Numbered from the stretch's first letter, positions 1-12,999 are shown. The stretch is 27,680 nucleotides of DNA from Sphaeroforma sirkka (GCA_001586965.3 LUCW03000650.1:1-27680), one strand, 5' to 3'. Notes: generated by a model not told the origin, from the letters alone. Numbers and translations are program-made.

Positions 1-944
1 ATCGGACGATTGTGTTTGTTGTGAAAACTTCCTAATCGTAGGTGGATATGTCTAGTTCATTCGTTTGAGTGAGCACGTTATGCTCAATTTCGGTCAGCAC
101 AATCAAGTGTAGTATCATAGTTTCATTGTGCTGGCCAGTGTAGTTTAGCCATAATCACATGCACGATTAATTTGCTGAGCACATCATAGTTTGCTTACCT
201 TGATAGGTACTGCGGGACTCATTGTGTTTTATGATAGGACTGGTGTTTACAATACGTGCGCTCTCTCTAGTGTGCGTGTGAAAAGTGCGTTGCTCATATA
301 CAGTTTTGTTCACTGATTGCACGCGATAGAGTAAATAAAAACACTTAAATATGGACCACGTGAACATCAATTCATTAGTAGTTTTATGGTTTAGGGTTTA
401 GTTAAACTGTTCAAAATCACAATCGTTTCTGCGTTGAAGATGAACGTTTATGGTATTTATATTATCAGTATGTACCATCGCATAGCCCCCCTTTTTTTTA
501 AAAAAACAGAAGGACAACCATCGGGGTTTGAAATAATTTTGCATTTATTTATTTACATAAACGTTAACGGAATGGCAAAGAGTGGTTTGCTTTAGAAAGA
601 AATAAAAATAAATACAATTTTGGGATACAAAGCACCAAATTCCTACTAGAGCCATACAAGCTCCACTCCTGGTGGACAAAAGAGACTTCGCACCAACACC
701 TTTATTCAGTGATGTGAAGTTGCGAGCTCTACATACTTAAGCCATACATATGAATAAAACTCACTTGATTGTATATGCCCGTACGTAAACCCATCGTGCT
801 ACTTATCAGTAGCTCAGCACAGATACTTCATTTTAAGCCAGTAAAATATATGAACATGTCAAACATAAAGTTGGATAAATTGCATTGACTGATGTTTATG
901 CGTCTTCATACCATTAATCGAAGTGCAACTATCGGGCCTCTATA
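1..944. other. Intergenic region upstream of the BLOC1S4-like gene
   Basis: I see no convincing coding exon on either strand. Positions 389-402 hold two telomere-like TTTAGGG units. Around 545-562 a TTTATTTAC stretch reads on the minus strand as TGTAAATAAA-like sequence with an embedded AATAAA, so it could end a minus-strand transcript, but the open frame next to it (about 560-720, minus) is short and lacks recognisable protein features. The last 40 bases before position 945 presumably contain the 5' leader and promoter of the downstream gene; no TATA box is clear. Confidence 0.5.
389..402. repeat. Short telomere-like TTTAGGG run
   Basis: The plus strand reads GGTTTAGGGTTTAG, two partial units of the TTTAGGG telomere repeat type. 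It is too short to be significant by itself. It is listed because similar runs (reverse complement, CCCTAAA) occur at 13000-13012 and 14523-14549 in this window. Confidence 0.45.
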
Positions 945-3452
<2,508 letters not shown>

Positions 3453-3765
3453 TGACTAGCATCCGATGTGTTTGATTGTTATTTGAGATGGTTTTACCGC
3501 GTTGGTTGGCTAGGATGGATGACATTTAAACTGGCATTGAATTTTGTGTTTGTGAAGGTACAAAACCTAGCGAATGCGAGCCCACAACGGGCCAAATTCT
3601 CGAAGAATATTTCAACACGCTATCATAAGACTTGATTATAGATACATGCTTACGAAATGCGTATAATACAACATATCAGCAGACGGTAAAGGTTAAACTA
3701 TAGTTTTTATTAAAGTTATAATTGATGTATATACAGATAAAGTTCAGACACAATCCACGAACCAT
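3453..3765. other. Convergent intergenic / 3' UTR space
   Basis: This lies between the stop of the BLOC1S4-like gene and the 3' end of the symporter gene. No coding sequence is evident. TTTATT at 3706-3711 reads AATAAA on the minus strand, about 156 nt past the symporter stop, and is the best candidate polyadenylation signal for that gene. On the plus strand I find no AATAAA for the BLOC1S4-like gene; AATACA near 3664 is a weak variant candidate. Confidence 0.5.
3706..3711 (-). terminator. Candidate AATAAA polyadenylation signal of the symporter gene
   Basis: The minus strand reads AATAAA about 156 nt downstream of the symporter stop codon. Position and sequence fit a eukaryotic polyadenylation signal; no transcript evidence is available here. 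Confidence 0.5.
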
Positions 3766-3819
3766 GTTCGCGCTTGGTATGCGAAACATTCGGTTCGCGC
3801 TTGGTATGCGAAACATTCG
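3766..3819. repeat. Two-copy 27-bp tandem duplication in the symporter 3' UTR
   Basis: A 27-bp unit beginning GTTCGCGCTTGG and ending AAACATTCG occurs twice back to back (3766-3792 and 3793-3819) without differences. The partial word GTTC follows. It lies just past the symporter stop, in the presumed 3' untranslated region. Exact identity implies a recent duplication. Confidence 0.9.
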
Positions 3820-3866
3820 GTTCACACCAAGTCCACCGCCACAGTGTCCTCTCAGCCACCTCGCCC

Positions 3867-5909
3867 TTAAACTACTACTTGTTTCGGATGGCGTTTAGAA
3901 GTTTCTGGGAATTTCTTTTCTACCGTTACAATTTGTGGAAGCACAATACCAGCGAATCCGAGAGCTGCACAAACTAGCAAAACTACGATGCCGAAGGCTT
4001 GGTATCCCATGATGTAACCTCCGTATCCGCTATCGATTCCGAATTTGTTAAATTTTAACGCCAACAAGAAAGCTACCAGAGGGGTGACAAAGAACTTCAG
4101 AGCGAGACCCCAGATAGCAGGAAGCTTCCAGTTGTCCTTTCCAGTTCCTCTAGTAAGAACTTCATTTAAATCGAAGATAAGCACACCCAGTCCGTGGTAT
4201 GAAGCTGTCTTGATACCCTTCATAAATCCAACTTGAGAAAACGTCCCACATAGAACAAACCCGATCACTATGATCGCTAGCGCTGGTAGAATACTGGCCA
4301 ACGCAAGATATCCGAGCCCGAGATCAGTACTGTTTCCGACAGAGATGCCAATGGTTGCGAACGCAAGGAAGCCACCGAGACAACCTAGTTCAAGGGCAAG
4401 CATAGACTTCGATCCAACAATTTCAGCTGCGTCATTGCGTTTATACACCCATCCAACGACAAATGCCTCAGTGAAACCAACAGCCAGCAAACCAATATTG
4501 ATATATGCGTCGACGACATCCAGCAGATACAATCCCCAACCGAAGCAGTAAAGTGTAGCCAGAGCCATACAAGCCGTGACAATAAATGCTAGGAGAGGTA
4601 AAGATCCAAGGCGATCGAACAATCTCACCTCGCGAAGGTTGCCGAAGATCGACTCGGTAAGGGCGAACGCACTATCGATTCCAAGCATGAATACGGTGAA
4701 GAAGAACAAGATACACATGACATTGCCCCACCAGCCAGAAGTGAGTGATAGTGCACTTGGATAGAGAATAAAGATCAAGGAAGGACCGCCCAGGACTCCC
4801 TGCAGCTCATCCCATGTCATACCAGTTTCGTGCTTGAAGTGACCAGCTACCAAGAATACGGCGAACCCAGCGACAAAGGAAAAACTTGAATTCAGCATAG
4901 CGACAACGATACCGTCCTGAACAATGTTCTGCTGTCGACCATTGTGACTCGCAAAGGCGGACATGATTCCTGTGCTAATACCGAGACTGAAGAAAATCTG
5001 TCCGAAGGCATCCACCCAAATCTGCCCATTCTCCAATGCACTCATATCCCAAGTTCCAATATACTTGACAACACCATCGCCTGCACCGTCAAGAGTCGCC
5101 CCATAGATAATCAGCACAAGTAAAGTAAAGACGGGTAACAGCACGGTAAACCACACGGCCTTACCCACAACCGCTACACCCTTGAATAGAATTAGGAAGA
5201 CTGCAGCCCAAACTACGAACGTTCCCAAGAAGAGAAACCAAACAAACTCGCCCAACTCAACCACCGCCGCATCGTTCAAGTGCAGGATGTCATTGTAAAA
5301 ATAATTAGAGGGAACAGTAATCATCTCGGACGGAGGTAAATCGCGAGCAGACCACGGCATAGGTGTGTAGAAAGACTGGATCAAGTAAACATTGCTCCAT
5401 CCTATGATCACCGAATAATAGGTAACAATGATGAAGCAGATCCACAGTGCGGCAATGCCCATGCCGACGAATCGCTCGTTCAGATTGCCAAACGACCTGC
5501 ACATTGCTTGCTGACAGTATTGAGAGAGCGTCATCTCAAGCAAAGTGAGCGGAATGCCGGTAGTGAACAGGGCAATGATGTACGGGATGAAGAACGCGCC
5601 GCCGCCGTAATCGAAGGCAAGGAAGGGGAAACGCCAAAAGTTACCAAGACCGATCGCGGCACCTACGTTCGCTAAGATGAACTCCCATCTGTTTCCCCAA
5701 GTATCATCTGGAATTATATCATCATTATCAGATCGACTGTCATCATCTAAGTCACGATTGCCAACGTCAACAGCTTGAGAAGCTTCGTCCGGGATACCAG
5801 ATTGTTGAAGTTTCTTCTCTGTTGGATTGAGTGCGGTGGTTGTCTTTTCCTCTGGATTATCCATGGCGTCAGTTATTTGATTTGAGTTCGCTCTAGTGAA
5901 TGCTTCCAA
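3867..5909 (-). CDS. Sodium:neurotransmitter symporter family (SNF/SLC6) transporter
   Basis: This is an uninterrupted 680-codon frame. Residues 1-70 are a hydrophilic, acidic cytosolic tail (DLDDDSRSDNDD at 53-64). TM1 carries the family signature GLGNFWRFP at 87-95, and TM2 (about 103-125) has GGGAFFIPY. TM3 has Tyr164-Tyr165, matching the substrate-contacting tyrosine of LeuT. TM6 is the split helix FFSLGISTGIMSAFASHN (306-323). TM8 contains LGIDSAF (409-415), which aligns with the Na2 sodium site. Gly87 stands where monoamine transporters have aspartate, so by family logic the substrate is a neutral amino acid or similar zwitterion rather than a monoamine. The loop motif after TM10 is present (RNDAAEIVGSK, 491-501), but canonical TM11 (WKLPAIWGLALKFFVTPL, 594-611) comes only about 90 residues later. 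The insert carries two further hydrophobic segments (about 503-524 and 531-555). It acts at a membrane, driven by sodium and probably chloride. It is intronless, unlike its neighbour. Confidence 0.93.
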   Translation of the reverse strand: MEAFTRANSNQITDAMDNPEEKTTTALNPTEKKLQQSGIPDEASQAVDVGNRDLDDDSRSDNDDIIPDDTWGNRWEFILANVGAAIGLGNFWRFPFLAFDYGGGAFFIPYIIALFTTGIPLTLLEMTLSQYCQQAMCRSFGNLNERFVGMGIAALWICFIIVTYYSVIIGWSNVYLIQSFYTPMPWSARDLPPSEMITVPSNYFYNDILHLNDAAVVELGEFVWFLFLGTFVVWAAVFLILFKGVAVVGKAVWFTVLLPVFTLLVLIIYGATLDGAGDGVVKYIGTWDMSALENGQIWVDAFGQIFFSLGISTGIMSAFASHNGRQQNIVQDGIVVAMLNSSFSFVAGFAVFLVAGHFKHETGMTWDELQGVLGGPSLIFILYPSALSLTSGWWGNVMCILFFFTVFMLGIDSAFALTESIFGNLREVRLFDRLGSLPLLAFIVTACMALATLYCFGWGLYLLDVVDAYINIGLLAVGFTEAFVVGWVYKRNDAAEIVGSKSMLALELGCLGGFLAFATIGISVGNSTDLGLGYLALASILPALAIIVIGFVLCGTFSQVGFMKGIKTASYHGLGVLIFDLNEVLTRGTGKDNWKLPAIWGLALKFFVTPLVAFLLALKFNKFGIDSGYGGYIMGYQAFGIVVLLVCAALGFAGIVLPQIVTVEKKFPETSKRHPKQVVV

Positions 5910-5945
5910 ACTACTTGAGTAATGATTACTTGCTGACCTTCCGGT

Positions 5946-5960
5946 GGGGTTATATACCCC
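5946..5960 (-). promoter_or_regulatory. Candidate TATA box of the symporter gene
   Basis: The minus strand reads GGGGTATATAACCCC, a near-palindrome whose core TATATAA (5950-5956) lies about 41-47 bp upstream of the ATG at 5909. If transcription starts about 30 bp downstream, as is usual, the 5' leader would be only about 10-20 nt. No other promoter element is clear. Confidence 0.45.
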
Positions 5961-7230
5961 ATTTTGATATAGCTTTGTTCCAATGTCTGTTGCTTAAAGA
6001 GCATAAAATGCTAGTGCTGGCTGTATGCAGCATTCGATGCTTTGCTTGTCCGAAGTAGAAAATCATATTTATTTACATAAACAACCACATATTTCTAAAC
6101 AATATAAAAGGCCTGAAGGAATTTTAAATATCTAATTATCCATGTTGAGACTCTCTGTAGTTCAAGTTCGTTCACCCGTGATGGTTGGTAATATCAGAAC
6201 GTATGTAAATATATTTACATTTCCCAACTACGTACCACGAAAACTTTGGTATTACCCCTTGTCTATTGTATTTTTAGAATTAAAAAACCAAATAGGTATT
6301 TATGTACTTGTACCGCACTCATATTTACAGCTAATTTGAACTCTACAGTCCCTCCCATGTATATAGGAGTATATATTTTTTGGTATTTCTACTAGTAATA
6401 TATATTAAATTTTTACCTGTTATTGCAATATTTATTGACAATAATAAGGTTTTCAGTGTATGTATTTACTCTACTCTACTCCGTGACTACACACAATATA
6501 TTATATAGATTTTAAAAAATATATATACCTGGATATAACGTGCCGATGCGGGATAGGAGTGAGTCAAAACAGTTCTCCACACATCTTATTTTTCTACAGA
6601 AAATATATAATACTATTTTTTATTTTTCTACAAATTGTACAAAATAAATCTATTCTCTTTTTGTTTATTTAAAAAAAGGTATATAAAAAATGAACTACAT
6701 ATGATGAAGAAAAAAAAACATATTTAGAATTTTAGATTGCACAATCCGAAAAAAACCTGTTTTTGAAAACAACCCTATTGAGTCACAAACCGTATTTAAA
6801 AAAGAAAAAAAATTGAGGTTTGGATATGCTAATTTGGGTTAGGACTTATTTTGGGCCAAAAATACAAGGGGGGAGTGGGAAAAACAAATTACAACACTGA
6901 ACCCTAGTTTTGAAACCCACAGATTGTCGTAATTGAGAAAAGTATTTTGTTCGATATTTTACATAAGTGTTTGGGGAGCTATTTTTTTTCAAATTGTTTA
7001 CGACGTCTGATATTTCAGTTCGACATGAACGATATAGTGGGCCAATATGTACTAAATAATACTATTGGGTCAAAATGTGCCTATATGTGTACACAATATT
7101 TTTTAAAAACAGTGCAAAATGCACCAAAAATTCAAAATTTTAATAATAAATAGTATTATAAAACACGGCTGGAGCACCGCAGACACCAAAAGCGTTTCTT
7201 CAAAGAGGGTAGCCAATAACTTATGAATAT
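5961..7230. other. AT-rich intergenic DNA
   Basis: A strongly AT-rich stretch with many A and T homopolymers (for example near 6670-6720 and 6790-6815). Open frames are short and show no recognisable protein. I see no transposon termini, RNA gene or exon chain that I could defend. Confidence 0.55.
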
Positions 7231-7237
7231 ATCCGCA

Positions 7238-7273
7238 CAGGGTGAGCTGAGGCCTGAGCTGAGGCCGAGGGTG
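7238..7273. repeat. Small GCTGAGGCC duplication
   Basis: The word GAGCTGAGGCC occurs twice within about 25 bp (7243-7267), giving a GC-rich patch in AT-rich DNA. It is a local slippage-type duplication. Confidence 0.6.
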
Positions 7274-7659
7274 AGATTTCATGATGGACCCTTTCTCCCT
7301 CACTTTCACTCTCAACACACACACAGGTCACTTTTGTTCAATAACATAAACACACTCACCCCCTGCCTTGTCTTATTTATAAATCAACTTTTCTTTTCAG
7401 CTGTCAATAACGGACCCACAAAAGTATGCTCTATTTTTTTTTGAATCAAAATTCCATTTAGGATCTCTCCGGGGCCTCTTTCGGCCTACACATGGGGGAA
7501 AAGCGTTTCGGAAAGAAAAGCGTTCGGGACAGATTTCAAGTTCAATAGAAGAAATAGGGACTCTACAGCTACGCTTTCGGTGAAAATATTTATTTCGATT
7601 CTCATTTCAAACCTAAATTTAATATTTAGTGAGAACTTTGAAGTCAAATCTCTGACTCT

Positions 7660-7775
7660 GAGGCTCATCAGTTCGACAGTAGACGACTCACGACTGGACG
7701 AGGGTCACGTCCGACTCATGAGTCATCATCCACGACTCACGACTCACAAGTCACGACTCATGCCTGGTGAAGACT
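7660..7775. repeat. Cryptically simple GACTC/GTCAC island
   Basis: Words such as ACGACTCAC, CGACTCATGAG and AAGTCACGACTC recur irregularly about ten times in ~110 bp. No fixed period is visible, so this is a scrambled simple-sequence patch rather than a clean tandem repeat. Confidence 0.7.
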
Positions 7776-8610
7776 GAAGACAGAAGCACACGTATTTAAT
7801 TTTTTTCGTAAATATTTGGATTTAGGTAAATATTAGTTTTTCGTTTTTGTCAGTTGTTTGGTTTGGGAGTTTTTAAAACAAAACTGGGGAAAAAACAAAT
7901 CCCAAATATTCACAACAAGAAGAATGTAGTATGGATCGTTGGATCTGCAATATTTATTTCTCTGCATGCCTGATGCCAGCAGATAGCCATCATCCCTTCC
8001 AGCCCACTGGCAGAACCAAAAACCGCCAGCTGCCGGGTGGACACGTAATTGTACGAGGTTTTGTATTAGCTCTCTCTCTGTCTATTCTAGAGTAGAGTAG
8101 AGAGTACAGATTAGTGTCTGGACTCTGGAGTCTGGATTCCCTGGAATTGGTACTCTAAGAAGAGTGAGAAAAAAAAAGAGGGGATACATAGGTCGATAAG
8201 ACAGTAAACGCAGGGAGTTGTTCTGCCGTTCTCTGAGCCTTAACAGTGCAGTCTGCAATCTGCAGTCTACACTTTATTAAAAAAAAGCACTGTTGACGGT
8301 AAATTGTCTGTACCACTCCACACTCTGCAACTCTGCAAGTCTGCAGGCAGCACGGCTTCAGCTGCATGAATTCCACTCTTTTTCAAAAATCTATTCTAAA
8401 TATTTATAAATATATTGTTTACACTATATAGTAAATGTGCCTACCTAAATAGTAAATAGTGAGTGCTCTGAGCACTGTCTTTCACAATCTCTCAGACTCC
8501 CAGATGGAAGCTTCATTTTATTGACCAGGACCAAGTCTTGGCCTCTCAGTAGTAGAGAGTAGTAGACTACCGCTGGTGGGGGGTGGGGTCTATTACTAGG
8601 GAGTATGGGG
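7776..8610. other. Gene-free stretch with low-complexity patches
   Basis: No supported gene. Patches rich in GAGTAGAGTAGAGAGTAC (8088-8105), TCTGGACTCTGGAGTCTGG (8117-8136) and CAGTCTGCAATCTGCAGTCT (8249-8268) resemble the GACTC islands elsewhere in this block. The rest is AT-rich with A/T runs. Confidence 0.5.
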
Positions 8611-8617
8611 TTTAAAA

Positions 8618-8725
8618 AAACCCTCAGTCTCAACTCTCAAGTCTCAACAGTCAATACTCACAGTCAGTCTCAACGTCTCAAAGTCAACTAGACAAGTCTC
8701 AAGAGACTCAGACGCTCAGGCCTCA
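8618..8725. repeat. Cryptically simple CTCAAGTCTCAA island
   Basis: About 100 bp is made almost wholly of permutations of CTCAACTC, AGTCTCAA and CAGTCAG. It is directly followed by a purine-rich G-tract. Period and order are irregular. Confidence 0.75.
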
Positions 8726-8738
8726 GAGCTCTTGTAAC

Positions 8739-8776
8739 GGGAGGGAGAGGGATAGGGAGGGGGAGGTGGAGGGGGG
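8739..8776 (+). other. G-quadruplex-prone purine tract
   Basis: The plus strand contains at least five runs of three or more G separated by 1-3 bases (GGGAGGGAGAGGGATAGGG, then further G runs). This fits the usual four-run G-quadruplex pattern. It lies in gene-free DNA, so no regulatory role can be assigned. Confidence 0.75.
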
Positions 8777-11640
8777 TTTGATTTTGTAAAGCAAAACAAA
8801 TCAAAGCAAAAACCAAACAAATGAGACAAGTAAAAACAATGACCAATAGAAATGCTTTTTTTAAACATTGTTGTACAAATAAAGAAAATAGAACGGGAAC
8901 TTATGAAGCCGTGAAGGAAATAACAGGCTGCCTGCGGCCCTGCGCCCTGCCAGGCTGCCAGCTGCTGCCAACAAGAGACTTCATATTATACAAATACAAC
9001 CATATTTTACATTTTCTTCTTTTCTTTTGTATTTTTTAAAACAATTAGAAGGCTATGAAAAGTTATTTTTTTAGTTTCAATAGAAGGCTATGTTTTTTTT
9101 ATAATAAATATTATTCAGAAGTATTGATCCACGAATTCACGCTCACAGCCCACAAGTTTTTTTTTAACAGAACATTGACACTCTCTCTACAGGTGATACC
9201 GTGATAGGTGTATGTAACGAAAACTGATACTTTTGACTGTTGTATCGGAAAAGATTTTTTTTGCGAAGTGTGGGCCCATAAATATCGGGTTGTCGTATAG
9301 ACAAAGTCCTGCCAAGTGCCTTTTGTTTTTTGTTAAAATAAAGGTACTTACCAGGCTGCAGCCAGCTGTTTGGTAGATACATATCTATGCTGGGAATCTG
9401 GGAGTCTTGGGACTCCCAGGCTCGGGTACCTTTAAAAAAGCTGGGACTCAACAAGTGTCTGGGAGACTGGGAGTCTGGGTCTCTGGGAGTCTAGGTTTGT
9501 GGGGACTGGGCCCTTTGGGGGCGAATCTGAGACACCTATTACTCTAAGTTTTACTATTCTACTACTATGTATTCTTCCTCTCTCGAATAAACCCATTCCT
9601 CCTGACAAACATTTACAGGGGAGTATCAGGACCAGCTAACCGCTCTGCCTGGCTTGCTGCCATGATGACAAGATTTTCTTCCAACAAAACTCGAGAAGTA
9701 AATATTTTATATTTATAGTTGCAAGCCTAAATAGTTGCGGCACGTGCTCAGTTGTTGCTTGATAGCGTACAATAAATGAAACAATATATGTATTGTTGTA
9801 AATAAACCAAAATTGCACTATACACTCATCAGCTGTCGCCATTATTTACAATGAATAAAAAAATATTGCAATATGAGGTTTGAAAAATACACTTCAGTGG
9901 TCACACTCTCACACTGAGTCACTGACACACTGAAAGTCTGAAACAGGTCACAGACTCACAGCGACATGCCGGATTGCCGGCAGTCCAGCATAGGCTGCAT
10001 AGGCCACATAGGCCATAGGGCCTATTGCCTGTTGGGCATAGGGCCATGCGGCTTTAATGCACTACATCGCATGTACATATTAGTACTTTTTATTATTATA
10101 AATATTTAAAAAAAAAAAGTTGTACTAAATTTTACGTAAAAACATGTGCTCTATTATAATATTTTTGTATTGATGGCTTTTATTTTGATTGGGTGTCAAA
10201 GAAAACTGAATATAAAATTAAATATATGTAATGGTATTTGTTTCTAATGTTCAAGTCAAGAATGTGAGGATGTGCCTCGTGGAGTCGTGAGGTCTGTGAA
10301 GAGTGAGGATAGATGTATATAATATAATGATTTGTCAAATTTGAGGAAATCATATGTATGCAGTTTTTTAAATAAAAAAATGCTATTTTTGTAGGTTTTA
10401 CGTATTTGTTTTTATTTACGTTTATTATTTATAATCCCCTCATGGCTCATGCTCGTCTACCGGCCCTGTACTATATATATAATTATATTTACCTGTATAC
10501 ATGAATGTACTCTGAATATGTTTTCAAAAAAAAAAAGGGTTTTAGACTGGCCAAGTGCCAAATGTATTTTTAATATTTTTTTAATTTTAGGCTCCTGGGA
10601 CCTGGTGACTAACATCATTACGATTCCCGTTAAAACGCAAAAAGTGTTTACGTTAAAATTTTATTATAATTAATGTCCTATAGGTTTACAAATAGGATCA
10701 TCTTTTGTGCCGCCATTACTGTCACGGATTGTCCAATTTTTTTACTCTGTATCAGTTGTAAATTGTTTCAAATCGCCTTCTCATTTAAAAAAAAAATCAA
10801 TTTCTCAGGTGCAAATATGGAAAAATTTCATGGTCGATATGCCCCCGATATACTTTAAAACGCTTAAAAAAAATAACAAGCAAAAAAGTTTATCGCATAT
10901 AGGCAAAACGTATTGAGCTTAGCCTGGAATCCTGTGTCTCTTTTTGTTATTTTGGTATTATAACATTGTTATTGTATGACTAGAAAAAGCCAATGGATTA
11001 TTTGATGGCACGATACTGTCACGTGAATTGTTCTGCAATGAGTTGTACTCGACTAATTACTCGAAATGTTTATCTAAATTATGCTTTTTATTTGTTTTTG
11101 TTTTGCTTTTATAAAAAGGGAAATAAAACAAACTTACTCCAAAGTGGTACTGGACTGCTGGGCTGGGTCGAGTGGGTGGCTGACTGGCTGGGTGCAGTCC
11201 TTGGACTCCTGGAGTAACTGACCAACTGTACTACTGATTCCTGAATACTGAATACTGATGGACTGATGTCTGATGGACTGATGGTGCATAAGAATTTTTT
11301 TCATACAATTTTTTTATGGGTTTTCTAAACAAATACATTAGTAATGTAAAAAAGAATTGTTTAAAAAAAAATATAAGGTCCGTTGAATTTTACAAAGTTC
11401 GGTCCTTATTCTCCATATTCAAAAATCTGCCCAAAAAAATGATTATCACAGTTTTGGCGTCAAAATTCAAAATTCCCAAATTCGGTAGATTAATATTTAT
11501 TTCAAAAATGACAAGTATGTATGTTACAATGTATGAACATATGGTATGGCTCTCATAGTCGCTGTAGTGGTTCAGGAAAGATTGATGAGAAGAAGTGGTT
11601 AGTAAATGCCCGTTTGAAGCTTGGGACAAGTGAGTCGACA
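8777..11640. other. Gene-free AT-rich stretch with islands of scrambled short words
   Basis: I find no gene, RNA gene or intact transposon. Islands of CTGGGAGTCTGGG-type sequence (9360-9510), CACTGACACACTGAAAGTC-type (9898-9960), CATAGGCTGCATAGGCC-type (9989-10045) and ACTGGCTGGGTG / CTGATGGACTGATG-type (11145-11285) alternate with AT-rich DNA. Short open frames across this block have no coherent composition and look like chance. Confidence 0.5.
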
Positions 11641-11659
11641 ATGGAAGATATACGCTGAG

Positions 11660-12850
11660 TCAATTTCGGGCCGGTGTTGTTGTCAAACACTTATCTGTAT
11701 GTGCTGCGTTGTCCATGTTGAGTCCTTGTGGGTTAAAGAGCGTCATCCTCATTGGTCCTAATATTACTGGGCTCTCTTCTTTAACGATGCTAGCCATTTC
11801 TATATCATTGCCTGTCGTCGAAGAGTCTGTCGTGGAAATCTGGGGCTGCGTATTGCTATCCATCGTGCCGGATGATTGTGTCGGGGAGACCGTTGATATA
11901 AGGAGTCGTCTGGGTTTCGCACGCGCTGATTCTTTAGCGTTTGCCGGGATTCGCGTGTTAGGTGAGAAGAGGTTTGTATCATGCTTTGCTTGGTAAGCCT
12001 TCTGGAGACGATCCGCGGTAGATTGGAGGATGTCTGTGTTAGTGGAGTTGACAAGTGGGCTCAGTAGTGCATCCATGCTGCGGGCAAGAATTTTAGGCGC
12101 TCGTTCATGTGTGCAGCGGGCCTCCCGCTTGGTGCGGAGATAGTGGATTAAAGCTGCTTTCGTAGCGTCGGGATGTTGTTGGGAGCGGGGGTCGATGTTT
12201 TCATCAAGCTGCCATTTTCACGTAAGTAAGAGTTTTGTCCGGCATCGGGCGGTCCACCACTTTCGTCAAAAGGTGTTCGGGTACTGACGGCTGCGGTTGG
12301 GACTGAGAAGCTGGTGGGGTAGGGCGTTTTTTAGGGCTCGGTTTTGCAGGTTTGTCCACTTTTGAGCGGTAGCTGGGAGGCTCACGGCTGCTATTCGGCG
12401 CCTGTGATCGCGGTCTTTTTGCAGGCGGAGCCAAATCGGAAAGTGTCGGGTATGTCTTCTATAGGTGCACGGGTTTGGGACTTAACGTCCCGGAGTTGGG
12501 ATTCAAGGTTGGTTGTTTTTGCACCGAGGTTAGTGAGCATTTGGTGTATGGTTGATTTCCATTGGTCATCAGTCAAAGGCTCCTTGGAGATGCGCCCATC
12601 ATTGTTCGGGGTTGATAGAGCCGGTCCCAAAATTTGATTGAGATTGGCCTGTAGAGTACTAACCTGGGCAGAGAGGTTTGTGATCGATTTTTGTATGTCC
12701 AATTTCCATTGGTCATTGGGTAAGGAGTCGTTGGGGACGAACGGCTGGCCCGACATTTTTCGCGGATGTGAGACTGTGGGACTGTGGGTCCCCAGACTCC
12801 CTAATGGATTTTTATTTATTTTTTTGATTGAAAATCCAAATTTCAAGTCA
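11660..12850 (-). mobile_element. Unidentified broken retroelement-like coding block (gag/ORF1-like)
   Basis: GC content and codon-like structure rise sharply here and the minus strand holds several overlapping open stretches. The 5' part, starting near 12756 with MSGQPFVPNDSLPNDQWK, contains an internal duplication: LPNDQWKLDIQKSITNL and LTDDQWKSTIHQMLTNL. Each copy is followed by a Leu/Gln-rich segment that looks like coiled coil. A basic, proline-rich middle follows (AKPSPKKRPTPPAS), then a Ser/Thr-rich tail. This resembles the non-catalytic first ORF of a retroelement, but no polymerase, protease or knuckle is visible, so the family is unknown. It is broken, with a few interruptions. Confidence 0.45.
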
Positions 12851-12902
12851 ACGTTTTGGTGGGGTCTGTGGGTATTTTGAAAGTGGCATTCAGTTTTACG
12901 CT

Positions 12903-12920
12903 GGTGACTTACTGGTCACC
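12903..12920. repeat. Short perfect inverted repeat
   Basis: GGTGAC, a six-base loop TTACTG, then GTCACC. It lies upstream of the unidentified coding block in its reading direction. It could be a hairpin or an operator-like site; function is unknown. Confidence 0.5.
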
Positions 12921-12999
12921 GAGATTTACGTTTCGGAGACGAAAATTTGAATCAAAGGTCCGTCGTGAAAAATAAATATGGGAAGTAAAAAATAAATAT

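Noticed and set aside
560-720. Possible minus-strand terminal exon
   Set aside because: Short open stretch with no recognisable protein features and a stop just upstream.
4045-4764. Plus-strand open frames within the transporter gene
   Set aside because: They are shadows of the strongly supported minus-strand transporter.
5961-11640. Many 60-75-residue open frames on both strands
   Set aside because: AT-rich or low-complexity composition, no conserved motifs, no plausible splice chains.
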